Source of the DNA: Candidatus Collinsella stercoripullorum
GTDB lineage: Bacteria > Actinomycetota > Coriobacteriia > Coriobacteriales > Coriobacteriaceae
Direction: 5' to 3'
Assembly: GCA_019117005.1 (NCBI GenBank)
Contig: DXAO01000039.1
Coordinates: 1 to 46,433, forward strand
DNA length: 46,433 bases
The position numbers were made by a program, and so were the translations under genes. Below the pieces are notes generated by a model. It was given only the letters and a program-made list of their open reading frames with translations. It was not told the DNA's origin and searched no databases. Positions within the stretch are counted from its first letter, which is position 1, and every line of letters begins with the position of its first letter. Of this stretch, positions 8,433-16,914 are shown one piece after another.

Positions 8433-10187
8433 CTACAGGGACCCGAGCTCGGTCGTCACGTGGCCGACGCGCTGCTCGGGCTCCTTCACGTCCACGCCCT
8501 CGTAGCGGAAGAAGCGCGCCGGGTCGTGCATGAGGTCCTCGAGCGGCACGAGCACGAAGTCGCGCTCGCCCAGCTTGGGGTGGGGAAGGCGCAGCTTGTC
8601 ACCACCGTGGACCTCCCCCTCCATCCACAGCAGGTCGCAGTCGAGGGTCCGCGGCCCGTTGGGCTTGGCGCCGCGGCCGCGCTTGCGCCCGAGCCGGTCC
8701 TCGACCTTCATGAGCTCATCGAGCAGGATGAGCGGGGCGAGCTCGGTGCGGATCTCGATCACGGCGTTGGCGAAGGGCTCCTGGCGCTCCTCGTAGGCCG
8801 GCTGGCTCTCGTAGATGCGCGAGCAGTTGGACACGCAGGTGAGCGGGATCTCCGCGATGAGGTCCTTGGCGGCCCGGATGTTGTCCATGCGGCGCCCCAG
8901 GTTGGAGCCGAGCGCCACGAACGCGCGGCGGGGCTGGGGGCGCGCCACGGCCCAGTACCCGTTCAGGAACTGGGCGAACCCGGCGACGTCGTGCACGCGC
9001 ACGATGTTGGCGCCGTTCTGGATGGCGCCCAGGCACACGCCGAAGGTCGCCGCGTCGCGGCGGTCCGCCTTCTCGACGCCGGAGACCGCGCCGACGAACC
9101 GCTTGCGCGACACCGCGCACAGCAGCGGGTAGCCGAGCGACGCCATCTTGGCCGTCTCGCGCTGGATGATGATGTCCTCGTTCGCGTTCTTTCCGAACCC
9201 CGCGCCCGGGTCGATGCAGATGCGGTCGCGCGAGACGCCGGCGTGCACGAGCGCGCGGGCCTGGTCGGACAGGAAGCCCATCACGCGTCGCATGATGGGC
9301 GCGGAATCGGGAAGGGTGAAGCGGCGCAGCTGCGAGGTGCTGACGTAGGCCTCCTCATGGCGGGCGGAGCGCGCCATCATCGCGGCGAGCCGGTCCTCGG
9401 GCTCCGCCTGCGCGGCGGGGGCGGTGTCGGCGGCGGCCGCCTCGATGGAGGCGCCGGCGAGCTGGGCCGCCACGGCCTCGGCGGTGCTCGCGGCGTCGGT
9501 CTCGGGAACCCCGTCGCCTCCTTCGGCCTCCGCGCCGGAACCGTTGGGGATGTCGGCGAAGGGCAGCTGCGGCTGGATCAGCCCGCTCGTCAGGCGCATG
9601 CCGCCCTGGGCGCGCCCGCGCTTCTTGGCGCCCGGCGCGGCTGCCGCGGCGGCCGCCTCGGCGGCGGCGCGGGCCTTCTCCGCCACGAAGGCGGCGGCGG
9701 AGGTGTCGAGCTGGACGGCCTTGTGGGCGCGCACGGGCTCGGTGACCTCGCCGGCATGCATGATGATCACGCCGCACTTGGTGTTCTTCACGAACTCCAC
9801 CATCTTGGGGTCGGTGAAGCCGGTCACATCGTTGACGATCGAGGCGCCGACGCGCACGGCCGCCTTCGCGACCTCGACATGGCGCGTGTCCACCGACACG
9901 ATGGCACCGCGCTGGGCGAGGGCGCGGATGACGGGGAGGACCCGCTTGGCCTCCTCATCCGGATCGACCGGGGTGAAGCCGGGGCGCGTGGACTCGCCGC
10001 CCACGTCGATGATGTCGGCGCCGGCATCGAGCATCTCCACGCCGCGCGCGATGGCGCGGTCGGGGTCGAAGTTGTCCCCGCCGTCGCTGAAGGAATCGGG
10101 GGTGACGTTCAGGACGCCCATGATGCGCGGCCGATCGAAGGTCAGCGTGTACTTTCCGCAGCGCCAGGTCTTGGAGTCGTGAGCCAT
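8433..10187 (-). CDS. folP-folK: Fused dihydropteroate synthase / HPPK with large insertion
   Basis: A 584-residue bifunctional folate enzyme. Residues about 20-415 are dihydropteroate synthase (GVLNVTPDSFSDGG, DVGGESTRPG, VSVDTRH, DPGAGFGKN, SRKRFVGAVSG), which joins p-aminobenzoate to the pterin pyrophosphate. Residues about 420-575 are HPPK (VALGSNLG, PRTLDCDLLW, HPKLGERDF), which makes that pyrophosphate. Inside the synthase, between VIIMHAGE and the helix before the DPGAGFG strand, lie about 150 extra residues rich in Ala, Gly and acidic residues with no recognisable fold. No dihydroneopterin aldolase domain is present, though folB often lies between these two. The ATG at 10187 follows GAAAGGACCCTC; upstream in-frame codons are not family-like. 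Confidence 0.93.
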   Translation of the reverse strand: MAHDSKTWRCGKYTLTFDRPRIMGVLNVTPDSFSDGGDNFDPDRAIARGVEMLDAGADIIDVGGESTRPGFTPVDPDEEAKRVLPVIRALAQRGAIVSVDTRHVEVAKAAVRVGASIVNDVTGFTDPKMVEFVKNTKCGVIIMHAGEVTEPVRAHKAVQLDTSAAAFVAEKARAAAEAAAAAAAPGAKKRGRAQGGMRLTSGLIQPQLPFADIPNGSGAEAEGGDGVPETDAASTAEAVAAQLAGASIEAAAADTAPAAQAEPEDRLAAMMARSARHEEAYVSTSQLRRFTLPDSAPIMRRVMGFLSDQARALVHAGVSRDRICIDPGAGFGKNANEDIIIQRETAKMASLGYPLLCAVSRKRFVGAVSGVEKADRRDAATFGVCLGAIQNGANIVRVHDVAGFAQFLNGYWAVARPQPRRAFVALGSNLGRRMDNIRAAKDLIAEIPLTCVSNCSRIYESQPAYEERQEPFANAVIEIRTELAPLILLDELMKVEDRLGRKRGRGAKPNGPRTLDCDLLWMEGEVHGGDKLRLPHPKLGERDFVLVPLEDLMHDPARFFRYEGVDVKEPEQRVGHVTTELGSL

Positions 10188-10356
10188 GAGGGTCCTTTCA
10201 TAGGTACGCACGTGCATCCATTGTATCCAGTCGGCGCGCATGCGCATCGCCGCCCCGTCCGATGACGCAAGGTTTTCAGGAGCGGGGCGCGGGGGCGCAC
10301 GGATCTCATCCCGAAGCGACGGTGGCAGATGCCGGCGCCTCCTCCGAGGCGAATCC

Positions 10357-11103
10357 CTAGAAGTCGAACGCCTCCGCGATATCGCAGGAGATGAGCACGT
10401 CGGCGTCGCGATCCTGAGGCGTGGGGTCGCGGTTGACGATCACGAGGGCATCCCCGCGGAAATACGAGGTGAGGCCGGCCGCCGGATACACCACCAGCGA
10501 CGTCCCGCCGATCACGAGCAGGTCCGCCCGCGCGATGTCGGTCACCGCGCCCTCGAGCACGTCCTGGTCGAGGGCCTCCTCGTAGAGCACCACATCGGGC
10601 TTGATCGGGCCCCCGCACGCCGGGCACACCGGGACGCCGCGCTCGTGCTCGCGGGAGCAGACCCACGCGGCATCGTAGACCGCGCCGCAACCTCGGCAGA
10701 CGTTGCGGTGCACCGACCCGTGCAGCTCCCAGACCCGCTTCGAGCCCGCGGCCTGGTGCAGGCCGTCGATGTTCTGCGTCACCACCGAGGTGAGCGCTCC
10801 GGACGCCTCGAGCTCCGCCAGCTTCCGGTGCGCGCGGTTGGGTTTCGCATCCAGGGCGACCATCTTCCTGCGGTAGAAGTCGAAGAAGTCGGAAGGGTGG
10901 CTCTCGTAGAAGCTGTGCGAGAGCATGACCTCGGGCGGATAGCGGAACTGCTGATGGTACAGCCCGTCGACGCTGCGGAAATCGGGGATCCCGCTCGCGG
11001 TCGAGACGCCCGCCCCTCCGAAGAACACCGCGCGGTCATGGGAGCCGAACAGCCCCGCCAGGACCCGGGCGGCCTCGCGGGGATCGTCGATGATCTGAGC
11101 CAT
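10357..11103 (-). CDS. cobB: Sirtuin, NAD-dependent protein deacylase
   Basis: Removes acyl groups from lysines with consumption of NAD. The 248-residue protein has the sirtuin motifs GAGVSTASGIPDFRS, TQNIDGLH and ELHGSVH (catalytic histidine), four zinc cysteines as CRGCG and CPACGG, GGTSLVVYPAAG and a C-terminal INRD-type segment (VNRDPT). The ATG at 11103 has AAGGAGGT nine bases upstream. An in-frame extension to beyond 12 kb is open only because of GC bias and is the shadow of the next gene. It shares strand with the gene upstream, with 175 bases between. Confidence 0.95.
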   Translation of the reverse strand: MAQIIDDPREAARVLAGLFGSHDRAVFFGGAGVSTASGIPDFRSVDGLYHQQFRYPPEVMLSHSFYESHPSDFFDFYRRKMVALDAKPNRAHRKLAELEASGALTSVVTQNIDGLHQAAGSKRVWELHGSVHRNVCRGCGAVYDAAWVCSREHERGVPVCPACGGPIKPDVVLYEEALDQDVLEGAVTDIARADLLVIGGTSLVVYPAAGLTSYFRGDALVIVNRDPTPQDRDADVLISCDIAEAFDF

Positions 11104-11278
11104 GGGAACATGACCTCCTTGCGGATTCGGCCCGCACGGGGCGGGCCGGGTGGACGTCGGGCGCGGGCGGCGCGGGCCGTCGCGCGTATGCCGGCCTCGC
11201 TGCGCCGGGGATGGGCGCGCCGGGCGGCTCGACCATGGTGGCCGGGATGGCCGGCCTCCCTGCGCCGGGACGGGCTCC

Positions 11279-12601
11279 TCAGCGCTTGCGCCGGCGGATG
11301 CCGAACAGGCCCGGGGCGTCGTCCTCCCCGTCCTCGTCGCCCAGACGGGAGCGCTCGCCGAAGTCGACCCATTCGACCTCGTCGACCGAGGCCGGGGAAC
11401 CCGGTACGGCGCCGTCGCGGCCCGGGGCATCCGGGGTCGCCGCGGGCCCCGGCGCGGCGGGTCCGCGGCCGAAGGAGGTGATGGGGCCGAGGTCCTCGAC
11501 CTCGTCGTCGATCGGGTCGGGCTCCGCGTCGCGCGGCACCGCGGTGCGGGCGATGCGGGGCAAGGGGACCCCGCCCCCGTCGCGCCGCGGCGCCGAGGTG
11601 TCCACGCGGTAGCGGCGGAGGGGGCCGGAGACGAAGACGCCCTCCGCATCACCCCGGTCGCCGTCGGGCGACGCGGACCCGTCGTCCTCCCCCGCGGGGG
11701 CGGCGCCGTCGCCCACGGGGGCATCGTCCTCCGCCTCGGCTCCCGCTGAGGGCTCGTCCAGATCGAGGCCGTCCCCGTCGTCGGCAGGGGCAGCATCCCC
11801 GCGTCCGCCCGCCGCCCCGGCGGACGGGCCGCCGTCCCCCTCGGAACCGTCCGGCCCCGCCTCGGGGGCGTCGGCCCCCTCGGGGTCGGACCCGTCGAGC
11901 GGCGCGGGCGCGGGCTCGGGGGCGGCGAGTGCGGGCGCGGGAGGACGCGGGGCGAAGCGCTTGCCGACACGGGGCGGCTCGTCCTGGCCCTCATCCTCCT
12001 CATCCCGGTCATCGGGCCGCGCCTCAACCGTTCCGTGAGGGTCGGCGGGGCCCATCACCATGGTGGCGTCCGCATCCGCGGCGGGGACGGCGGAGGTGGG
12101 GACCAGGGCCCCGGGAGCCTCCCGCCCGTCGAAGGCGTCCGATGGGCCGGGGCGCCCGTCGGACACGATCGCCGAGACGCCCAGACCGCCCGTCGCGAGC
12201 GCGAGCACGCCGAAGAACAGGTTCATGCCGAACACGATGCCGTTGTCGAAGGCGCTGTCGCGCACGCCGAAGTTCGCCGTGACCACGCCCGCCAGGATCG
12301 CGATGACGAACACGCAGGCCGTGATGGAGAGGGCCTTCAAGCGCGCCCGGTTGTAGGTTGACCACATGCCGACGACGCCCACCGCGGAGGCGAGCGCGAA
12401 CAGCACGAGCGCGTAGACGATGACCACGACGGTCCCCGCCTGCTCGCTCTCGAAGTAGACGGCCCCCAGCACGGCGTAGTTCACGCCCGCGATGCCCAGG
12501 TAGACCAGGCCGGCGAGGATGAACGCCACGGACGCCGCCTTGATGAGGGCCAGGCAGGCATCCGACCAACGGCGGCTGGAAGAGGAATCGGCAGAAGACA
12601 T
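11279..12601 (-). CDS. Four-helix membrane protein with long acidic, disordered tail
   Basis: I do not recognise this 440-residue protein as a family. About residues 15-155 hold four hydrophobic helices separated by short loops (for example AFILAGLVYLGIAG, VIVYALVLFALASAVGVVG). The remaining 285 residues are low complexity, rich in Asp, Glu, Gly, Ala and Pro, with a short basic end (GIRRRKR). Such tails are usually disordered and cytoplasmic. The start at 12601 follows GGGAAGGGCGCGCC. It is divergent from exoA, with a 207-base gap. Function unknown; the tail may bind partners or the cell surface. Confidence 0.85.
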   Translation of the reverse strand: MSSADSSSSRRWSDACLALIKAASVAFILAGLVYLGIAGVNYAVLGAVYFESEQAGTVVVIVYALVLFALASAVGVVGMWSTYNRARLKALSITACVFVIAILAGVVTANFGVRDSAFDNGIVFGMNLFFGVLALATGGLGVSAIVSDGRPGPSDAFDGREAPGALVPTSAVPAADADATMVMGPADPHGTVEARPDDRDEEDEGQDEPPRVGKRFAPRPPAPALAAPEPAPAPLDGSDPEGADAPEAGPDGSEGDGGPSAGAAGGRGDAAPADDGDGLDLDEPSAGAEAEDDAPVGDGAAPAGEDDGSASPDGDRGDAEGVFVSGPLRRYRVDTSAPRRDGGGVPLPRIARTAVPRDAEPDPIDDEVEDLGPITSFGRGPAAPGPAATPDAPGRDGAVPGSPASVDEVEWVDFGERSRLGDEDGEDDAPGLFGIRRRKR

Positions 12602-12808
12602 GGCGCGCCCTTCCCTACAGGCAGCACCGCGCGCGCGACCCCATCGCGCGCAGCACCGACGACACGTTCTCGCAAGTGACCCCCATTATATCGGTCCGCC
12701 GCCTTGCGTCCATTCCGAGACGGGCTTTCTCCCACCTCGGCGGTCGGGTAGGATGGGGCCGGATACGCAAACCGCCCGCCGAGAGCGGGCATCGCATAAG
12801 GAGCGCCG

Positions 12809-13654
12809 ATGACCGACACCGCCGCCGCGGGCACCGCCCCGCGCACCTACAAGTTCGCATCGTGGAACGTCAACGGCCTGCGGGCCGTCCTCAGGAAGGA
12901 GCCCGGCTTCGAGGAGATCTTCGCCGACCTCGACGCCGACATCCTGGCGATCCAGGAGACCAAGCTGCAGGAGGGGCAGGTCGAGCTCGAGCTGCCGGGC
13001 TACACGCAGACCTGGAGCCATGCCGAGCGCAAGGGCTACGCCGGCACCGCGGTGTTCAGCCGCGAGGAGCCGCTGTCCGTGCGCCGCGCCGACAGCCTGC
13101 TGCCCTTCGCGGGCGAGGGCGAGGCGGCCGACCTCGTGGCCGTCGCGGTCACCGAGGGCCGCGTCTGCGCGCTCGAGTTCGAGCGCTTCTGGTTCGTGGA
13201 CGTCTACACGCCCAACGCGCAGAACGAGCTCGCGCGCATCGAGACCCGCATGGCCTGGGACGACGCCTACCGCGCCTTCCTGAAAGGCCTGGAGGAGGAG
13301 ACGGGCAAGCCCGTGGTCACCTGCGGCGACTTCAACGTCGCCCATGAGGAGATCGACCTCAAGAACCCCAAGACCAACCGCGGCAACGCCGGCTTCTCGG
13401 ACGAGGAGCGCGGCAAGTTCACCGAGCTGCTCGGCGCGGGCTTCACCGACACGTTCCGCTTCCTGCACCCCGACGAGACGGGGGCGTACAGCTGGTGGAG
13501 CTACCGCTTCAACGCCCGCAAGAACAACACGGGCTGGCGCATCGACTACTTCCTGGTGAGCGACTCGGTGCGCGACCGCATCCGCGAGGCGGGCATCCGC
13601 AGCGACATCTTCGGCTCCGACCACTGCCCCGTGGAGCTCGTCATCGACCTCTAG
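12809..13654 (+). CDS. exoA: Exodeoxyribonuclease III / AP endonuclease
   Basis: Cuts DNA at abasic sites and degrades duplex DNA from the 3' end in base-excision repair. The 281 residues contain the metal-binding and catalytic motifs of the ExoIII family in order: SWNVNGLRA, QETKLQ, DVYTPNAQ, GDFNVAHEEIDL, WRIDYFLVSD and SDHCPVEL. The length is slightly above the usual 250-270 because of a short insertion around LLPFAGEGEAADL. The start at 12809 has AAGGAG eight bases upstream. It ends facing the antiporter gene; the gap carries a repeat fragment and a strong hairpin. Confidence 0.95.
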   Translation: MTDTAAAGTAPRTYKFASWNVNGLRAVLRKEPGFEEIFADLDADILAIQETKLQEGQVELELPGYTQTWSHAERKGYAGTAVFSREEPLSVRRADSLLPFAGEGEAADLVAVAVTEGRVCALEFERFWFVDVYTPNAQNELARIETRMAWDDAYRAFLKGLEEETGKPVVTCGDFNVAHEEIDLKNPKTNRGNAGFSDEERGKFTELLGAGFTDTFRFLHPDETGAYSWWSYRFNARKNNTGWRIDYFLVSDSVRDRIREAGIRSDIFGSDHCPVELVIDL

Positions 13655-13708
13655 CACGGCGGGTGGCGACGGGACACCCTGTATCCGTGCGCGCGAAGGG
13701 CCGCGCCG

Positions 13709-13740
13709 TGGGAAAAAGGTGCCTGTCCCCATTTTCCACG
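13709..13740. repeat. Half copy of palindromic element B
   Basis: This stretch reads GTGGGAAAAAGGTGCCTGTC then CCCATTTTCCAC. It matches one arm of the perfect palindrome at 29396-29459, sharing the core GTGCCTGTCCCCATTTTCC. Its own ends (GTGG..AAA and TTTTCCAC) can pair weakly. The GGGGACAGGCAC core is, from memory, typical of REP-like repeats mobilised by IS200-type tyrosine transposases (RAYT) in many phyla; that link is not shown here. Confidence 0.65.
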
Positions 13741-13779
13741 TGCGCGCGAGTACGGCCGCGTCGCCCTCCCGGTATACAT

Positions 13780-13820
13780 GGACGGGCCCGGCCGCCGTCT
13801 CTTGGCGGCCGGGCCCGTCC
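13780..13820. terminator. Strong bidirectional stem-loop between exoA and the antiporter gene
   Basis: A perfect 17-base GC-rich stem (13780-13796 with 13804-13820) and a 7-base loop lie between two convergent genes. No T-run on either side. Likely a shared terminator. Confidence 0.6.
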
Positions 13821-13862
13821 CGCATGTCGCACCCCGCCCGTCGCGGCATCGCCGCCGGGGCG

Positions 13863-15866
13863 TCAGCCGAGCAGGGCCTCGGCGGCCAAGAGCTGCTCGG
13901 CCGTGCCCATGAGGCCCACCGAGTCGCCGGCGCGCAGCACCGTGTTCGCGTCCAGGAAGACCTCAACCTCGTCCGCATGGCGCAGCGCCACCGCGTTCGC
14001 CCCGGTCCGGGCGCGCAGGTCGAGCGCACCGAGGGCGCATCCCGCCATGGGGCAGCTCTCCCCCACCTCGACCCAATGGAGCTCGAGCTCCGACAGCGAG
14101 GCGACGAGGGCCCCCAGCGCGCGCTGGCGCTCGGCGCGGCGGTCGTCGCCCAGGGCCTCGTAGCCGCTCTCGCGCAGGGAGTTCGCGTAATCCTGGATCT
14201 GGCGCGGGCGGAGCCCCAGGTCGAGCAGGGTATGGCGCATGAGCTCGATGCCGCCCTCCAACTCCGGGCGCACCAGGTCGTCCACGCCCGCGTCCACGAG
14301 CGCCTCGACGCCGCCCTCCGTGTCGGCGCGCGCCACGATCTTGAGGCCCGGGGCGAGCTCGCGCGCCTCCCGCGCGATCAGCTCCGCGGACGCCTCCGCC
14401 GGAATGGCGATCACGAGCACCCGAGCCGACCCCAGGTCCGCGTGCGCCAGGATCTCCGAGTTGGCGGCATCGCCCACGAGCACGGGGAACCCCGCCGCCT
14501 CGGCCTCCTCCGCCACCGGCAGGTCGCGCTCGACCACCAGGCACGGCGCGTCGAGGTCCCGGAGCACCTCGGCCACGTACCCGCCGGCGTGGCCGTAGCC
14601 GACCACGACGACATGGCCCTCCATGTGCTCAGCGGGCGGCTCGATGGAGCGCGCGCGCCGGTCGTACAGACGCCGCAGCAGCGGGCTGGCCTCCATGCGG
14701 CGCTCGAGCGGGTCGACCGATTTGAACACGAAGGAGTTCAGGGCGATGGACACCACGGCGCCGCCGAGGATCAGGCTGTACTGGTCGGCGCTCAGCACCC
14801 CGAGCGCCATGCCCGTCTGCCCGATGATGAACGAGAACTCGCCGATCTGGGAGAGGCCCGCGGCGATGGTGAGCGAGGTGCGCGCGCCGGCGGAGAACAG
14901 CGCGCCGAGCGCCATGTTGATCAGCCACTTGCCCGCCATGATGAGGACGACGAGCGCCGCGAGCTCGGGGGCGTGCGCGGTGAGCGTGGCAGGGTTCACC
15001 ATCATGCCCACCGATGCGAAGAAGATGATGGAGAAGAGGTCCTGGAAGGGGATCGCCTCGGCGGCCACGCGATGCGAGAGCTTCGAGGTGCCCACCACGA
15101 CGCCGGCGAGGAAGGCCCCGAGCGCCACCGAGAGGTCGAACAGCACCGACGCCGCCATGGCGGTGCCGAGCGCGATGACCACGACGGCGAGCTGGAACAG
15201 CTCGCGCGGGCAGCGCCGGGCGATCTTGGCGAGCAGCCACGGCAGGACCCGCGACCCCACCGCGAGCATGAGGGCGACGAAGGCGACGGTCTTGACGAGG
15301 GCCTCCGCGATGCCGCCCGCGAGCTGGGCGGGGGTCGTCTCCCCGGAGCCGAACACGACGGGCAGCACCACGAGGATCACGACCGTCGCCAGGTCCTCGA
15401 CGATCAGCCAGCCCGTGGCGATGCGCCCGCCGCGGCTCTGGTAGAGACCGGCGTCGGTCAGGTTCTTGATGAGGACGACCGTCGAGGCGATACTCACCGA
15501 CAGGCCGAGCATGACGCCGGCGGCCGGCTCCCAGCCGAACGCCATGGCCAGCGCGTAGCCCGCCGCCGTGCCGAGCGCGATCTGCAGCACGGCGCCGGGC
15601 ACCGCGATGCCCTTGACCTCGAGCAGGTCCTTGAGCGAGAAGTGGAGGCCGGTCCCGAACATCATGAACATCACGCCGACCTCGGCGAGCTGGTTCATGG
15701 CATCCGAATCCCCGGCGAACCCGGGCGTGAACGGGCCGACGACGAGCCCTCCGGCGAGGTAGCCGACGATGGGCGGCAGGCGCAGGGCGCGCGCCACCAT
15801 GCCGCCGGCGAACGCGGCGACGAGGGCGAGGACAAAGGTCATGAGCAGGATGGTGTCTCCGTGCAT
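13863..15866 (-). CDS. CPA2 monovalent cation:proton antiporter with RCK domain (KefB/YbaL type)
   Basis: A 667-residue membrane protein. Residues 1 to about 385 form the CPA2 exchanger fold with 12-13 helices (VGYLAGGLVVGPF, SIASTVVLIKNL, VEDLATVVILVVLP, FFASVGMMVNP, GLSQIGEFSFI). Then comes an NAD-binding RCK_N domain starting HVVVVGYGHAGGYVAEVL and an RCK_C (TrkA_C) domain ending near MGTAEQLLAAEALLG. It probably exchanges K+ or Na+ for H+ under nucleotide or ligand control. The start at 15866 follows GGAGGTGCT; the upstream in-frame extension lacks a ribosome site. The YbaL-like order of domains fits better than plain NhaA-type exchange, but the ion cannot be told. Confidence 0.92.
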   Translation of the reverse strand: MHGDTILLMTFVLALVAAFAGGMVARALRLPPIVGYLAGGLVVGPFTPGFAGDSDAMNQLAEVGVMFMMFGTGLHFSLKDLLEVKGIAVPGAVLQIALGTAAGYALAMAFGWEPAAGVMLGLSVSIASTVVLIKNLTDAGLYQSRGGRIATGWLIVEDLATVVILVVLPVVFGSGETTPAQLAGGIAEALVKTVAFVALMLAVGSRVLPWLLAKIARRCPRELFQLAVVVIALGTAMAASVLFDLSVALGAFLAGVVVGTSKLSHRVAAEAIPFQDLFSIIFFASVGMMVNPATLTAHAPELAALVVLIMAGKWLINMALGALFSAGARTSLTIAAGLSQIGEFSFIIGQTGMALGVLSADQYSLILGGAVVSIALNSFVFKSVDPLERRMEASPLLRRLYDRRARSIEPPAEHMEGHVVVVGYGHAGGYVAEVLRDLDAPCLVVERDLPVAEEAEAAGFPVLVGDAANSEILAHADLGSARVLVIAIPAEASAELIAREARELAPGLKIVARADTEGGVEALVDAGVDDLVRPELEGGIELMRHTLLDLGLRPRQIQDYANSLRESGYEALGDDRRAERQRALGALVASLSELELHWVEVGESCPMAGCALGALDLRARTGANAVALRHADEVEVFLDANTVLRAGDSVGLMGTAEQLLAAEALLG

Positions 15867-16161
15867 AGCACCTCCGGGGGTCGTGATCGGGCGACGGACA
15901 GCACGGGGCGGGCCGCAGCTACGCAGACGGCCCGCCCCGGCAACCATGCGGTATTTCGGCTATATGTTACCCACGACCAACTGGTTTAGACCCCCGGGGA
16001 TGAAAAGAGCGCAGGATTTCGAGGGTATCGGGGAGATGCGGCGACGCCCCGAACCCGCCGCGGCCCTCGGCGCCGCCGCACCGCGGGGCTGCCGGCGCGG
16101 CCCAGCGGACGCGCAGGCGCGACACGGGCCCGTCCCACATGCCGCGATCCGCCGCGGCCCC

Positions 16162-16914
16162 CTACTCGCCGCCGCCCCGCAGGTCGTACCGGCGCACCAC
16201 CCGGGCGATCCGACGCGTCCACGGGACGTAGAGCACGAGAAGGAACACGCAGGTCGCGAACGCGTGCATGAGGTCGAACGGCACCGCGGCGAGCATGCGC
16301 GCGAGCGCCCCCTCCCAGGTGAGGGGGCGCACGAAGCCGATGACGTCGTAGGCGTTGATGACCGCGAAGTACACCGCGCCCGAGCAGATGCCCGCCGCGA
16401 CGAGCGCCGGGCGCCGCACGCTGCCGTCGGCGCGGGTGAACGCCCCGTGGTCGGCGGCGACCCCGCCCAGGTACCCGATGACGCCCCACGCGTACATCTG
16501 CCACGGGGTCCACATGCCCTGGCCCAGCATGAAGTTGCTCGTGAGCGCCGCGAGCGCCCCGACCATGAAGCCGCAGCGGCGGCCCAGCGTCGCCCCGGCG
16601 ATGATGGCGATGGCGGACACCGGCTTGAAATCGGGAACCGGCGCGAACAGCAGGCGCCCCGCCGCCGCGAGCGCGGCGAGCACGAGCGTCGGCATGATCT
16701 GGCGCAGCGCCGGCCGGTCGGCCTCGTACCCCGCGAAGAACAAGACGAGCACGAGGGCGACCACGGCGAGCATGAGCAGCGCCGCCTGGTCGACCCCGCT
16801 CGCCAGCGCCGCCGTCATGACGACGGGGACCGCCAGGAGCAGGGGCGCCTCGAGGGCGCCGAGGACCCGCGCGCGCACGCCGCGCGCGGGGGTGTCAGGG
16901 ACGGTAGTAGACAT
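16162..16914 (-). CDS. ECF transporter substrate-binding (S) component
   Basis: A 250-residue membrane protein with about six to eight helices and the S-component stretch FKPVSAIAIIAGATLGRR followed by GQGMWTPWQMYAWGVIGYLGG. It would bind a vitamin or cofactor and dock on the EcfA-EcfT module encoded by the two genes upstream. Substrate is not decided by the sequence; a cobalamin-type (CbrT-like) or other micronutrient is possible. The start ATG at 16914 lies inside the end of the ATPase gene (20-base overlap), with only a weak GCGGAA site, so translation may depend on coupling. It is the last gene of the operon. Confidence 0.87.
   Translation of the reverse strand: MSTTVPDTPARGVRARVLGALEAPLLLAVPVVMTAALASGVDQAALLMLAVVALVLVLFFAGYEADRPALRQIMPTLVLAALAAAGRLLFAPVPDFKPVSAIAIIAGATLGRRCGFMVGALAALTSNFMLGQGMWTPWQMYAWGVIGYLGGVAADHGAFTRADGSVRRPALVAAGICSGAVYFAVINAYDVIGFVRPLTWEGALARMLAAVPFDLMHAFATCVFLLVLYVPWTRRIARVVRRYDLRGGGE

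Noticed and set aside
7476..10265. A 929-codon plus-strand frame opposite birA and folP-folK
   Set aside because: Shadow frame spanning two genes and their intergenic gap on the other strand.
11189..11270. Imperfect direct repeat GCCGGCCTCSCTGCGCCGGG (two copies)
   Set aside because: Only about 20 bases, GC-rich and in a short gap; could easily be chance in this composition.
10357..12027. N-terminal extension of the sirtuin to 556 residues
   Set aside because: The extra part lies inside the membrane-protein gene in another frame, is Pro/Arg/Ser low complexity, and a good ribosome site precedes the ATG at 11103.
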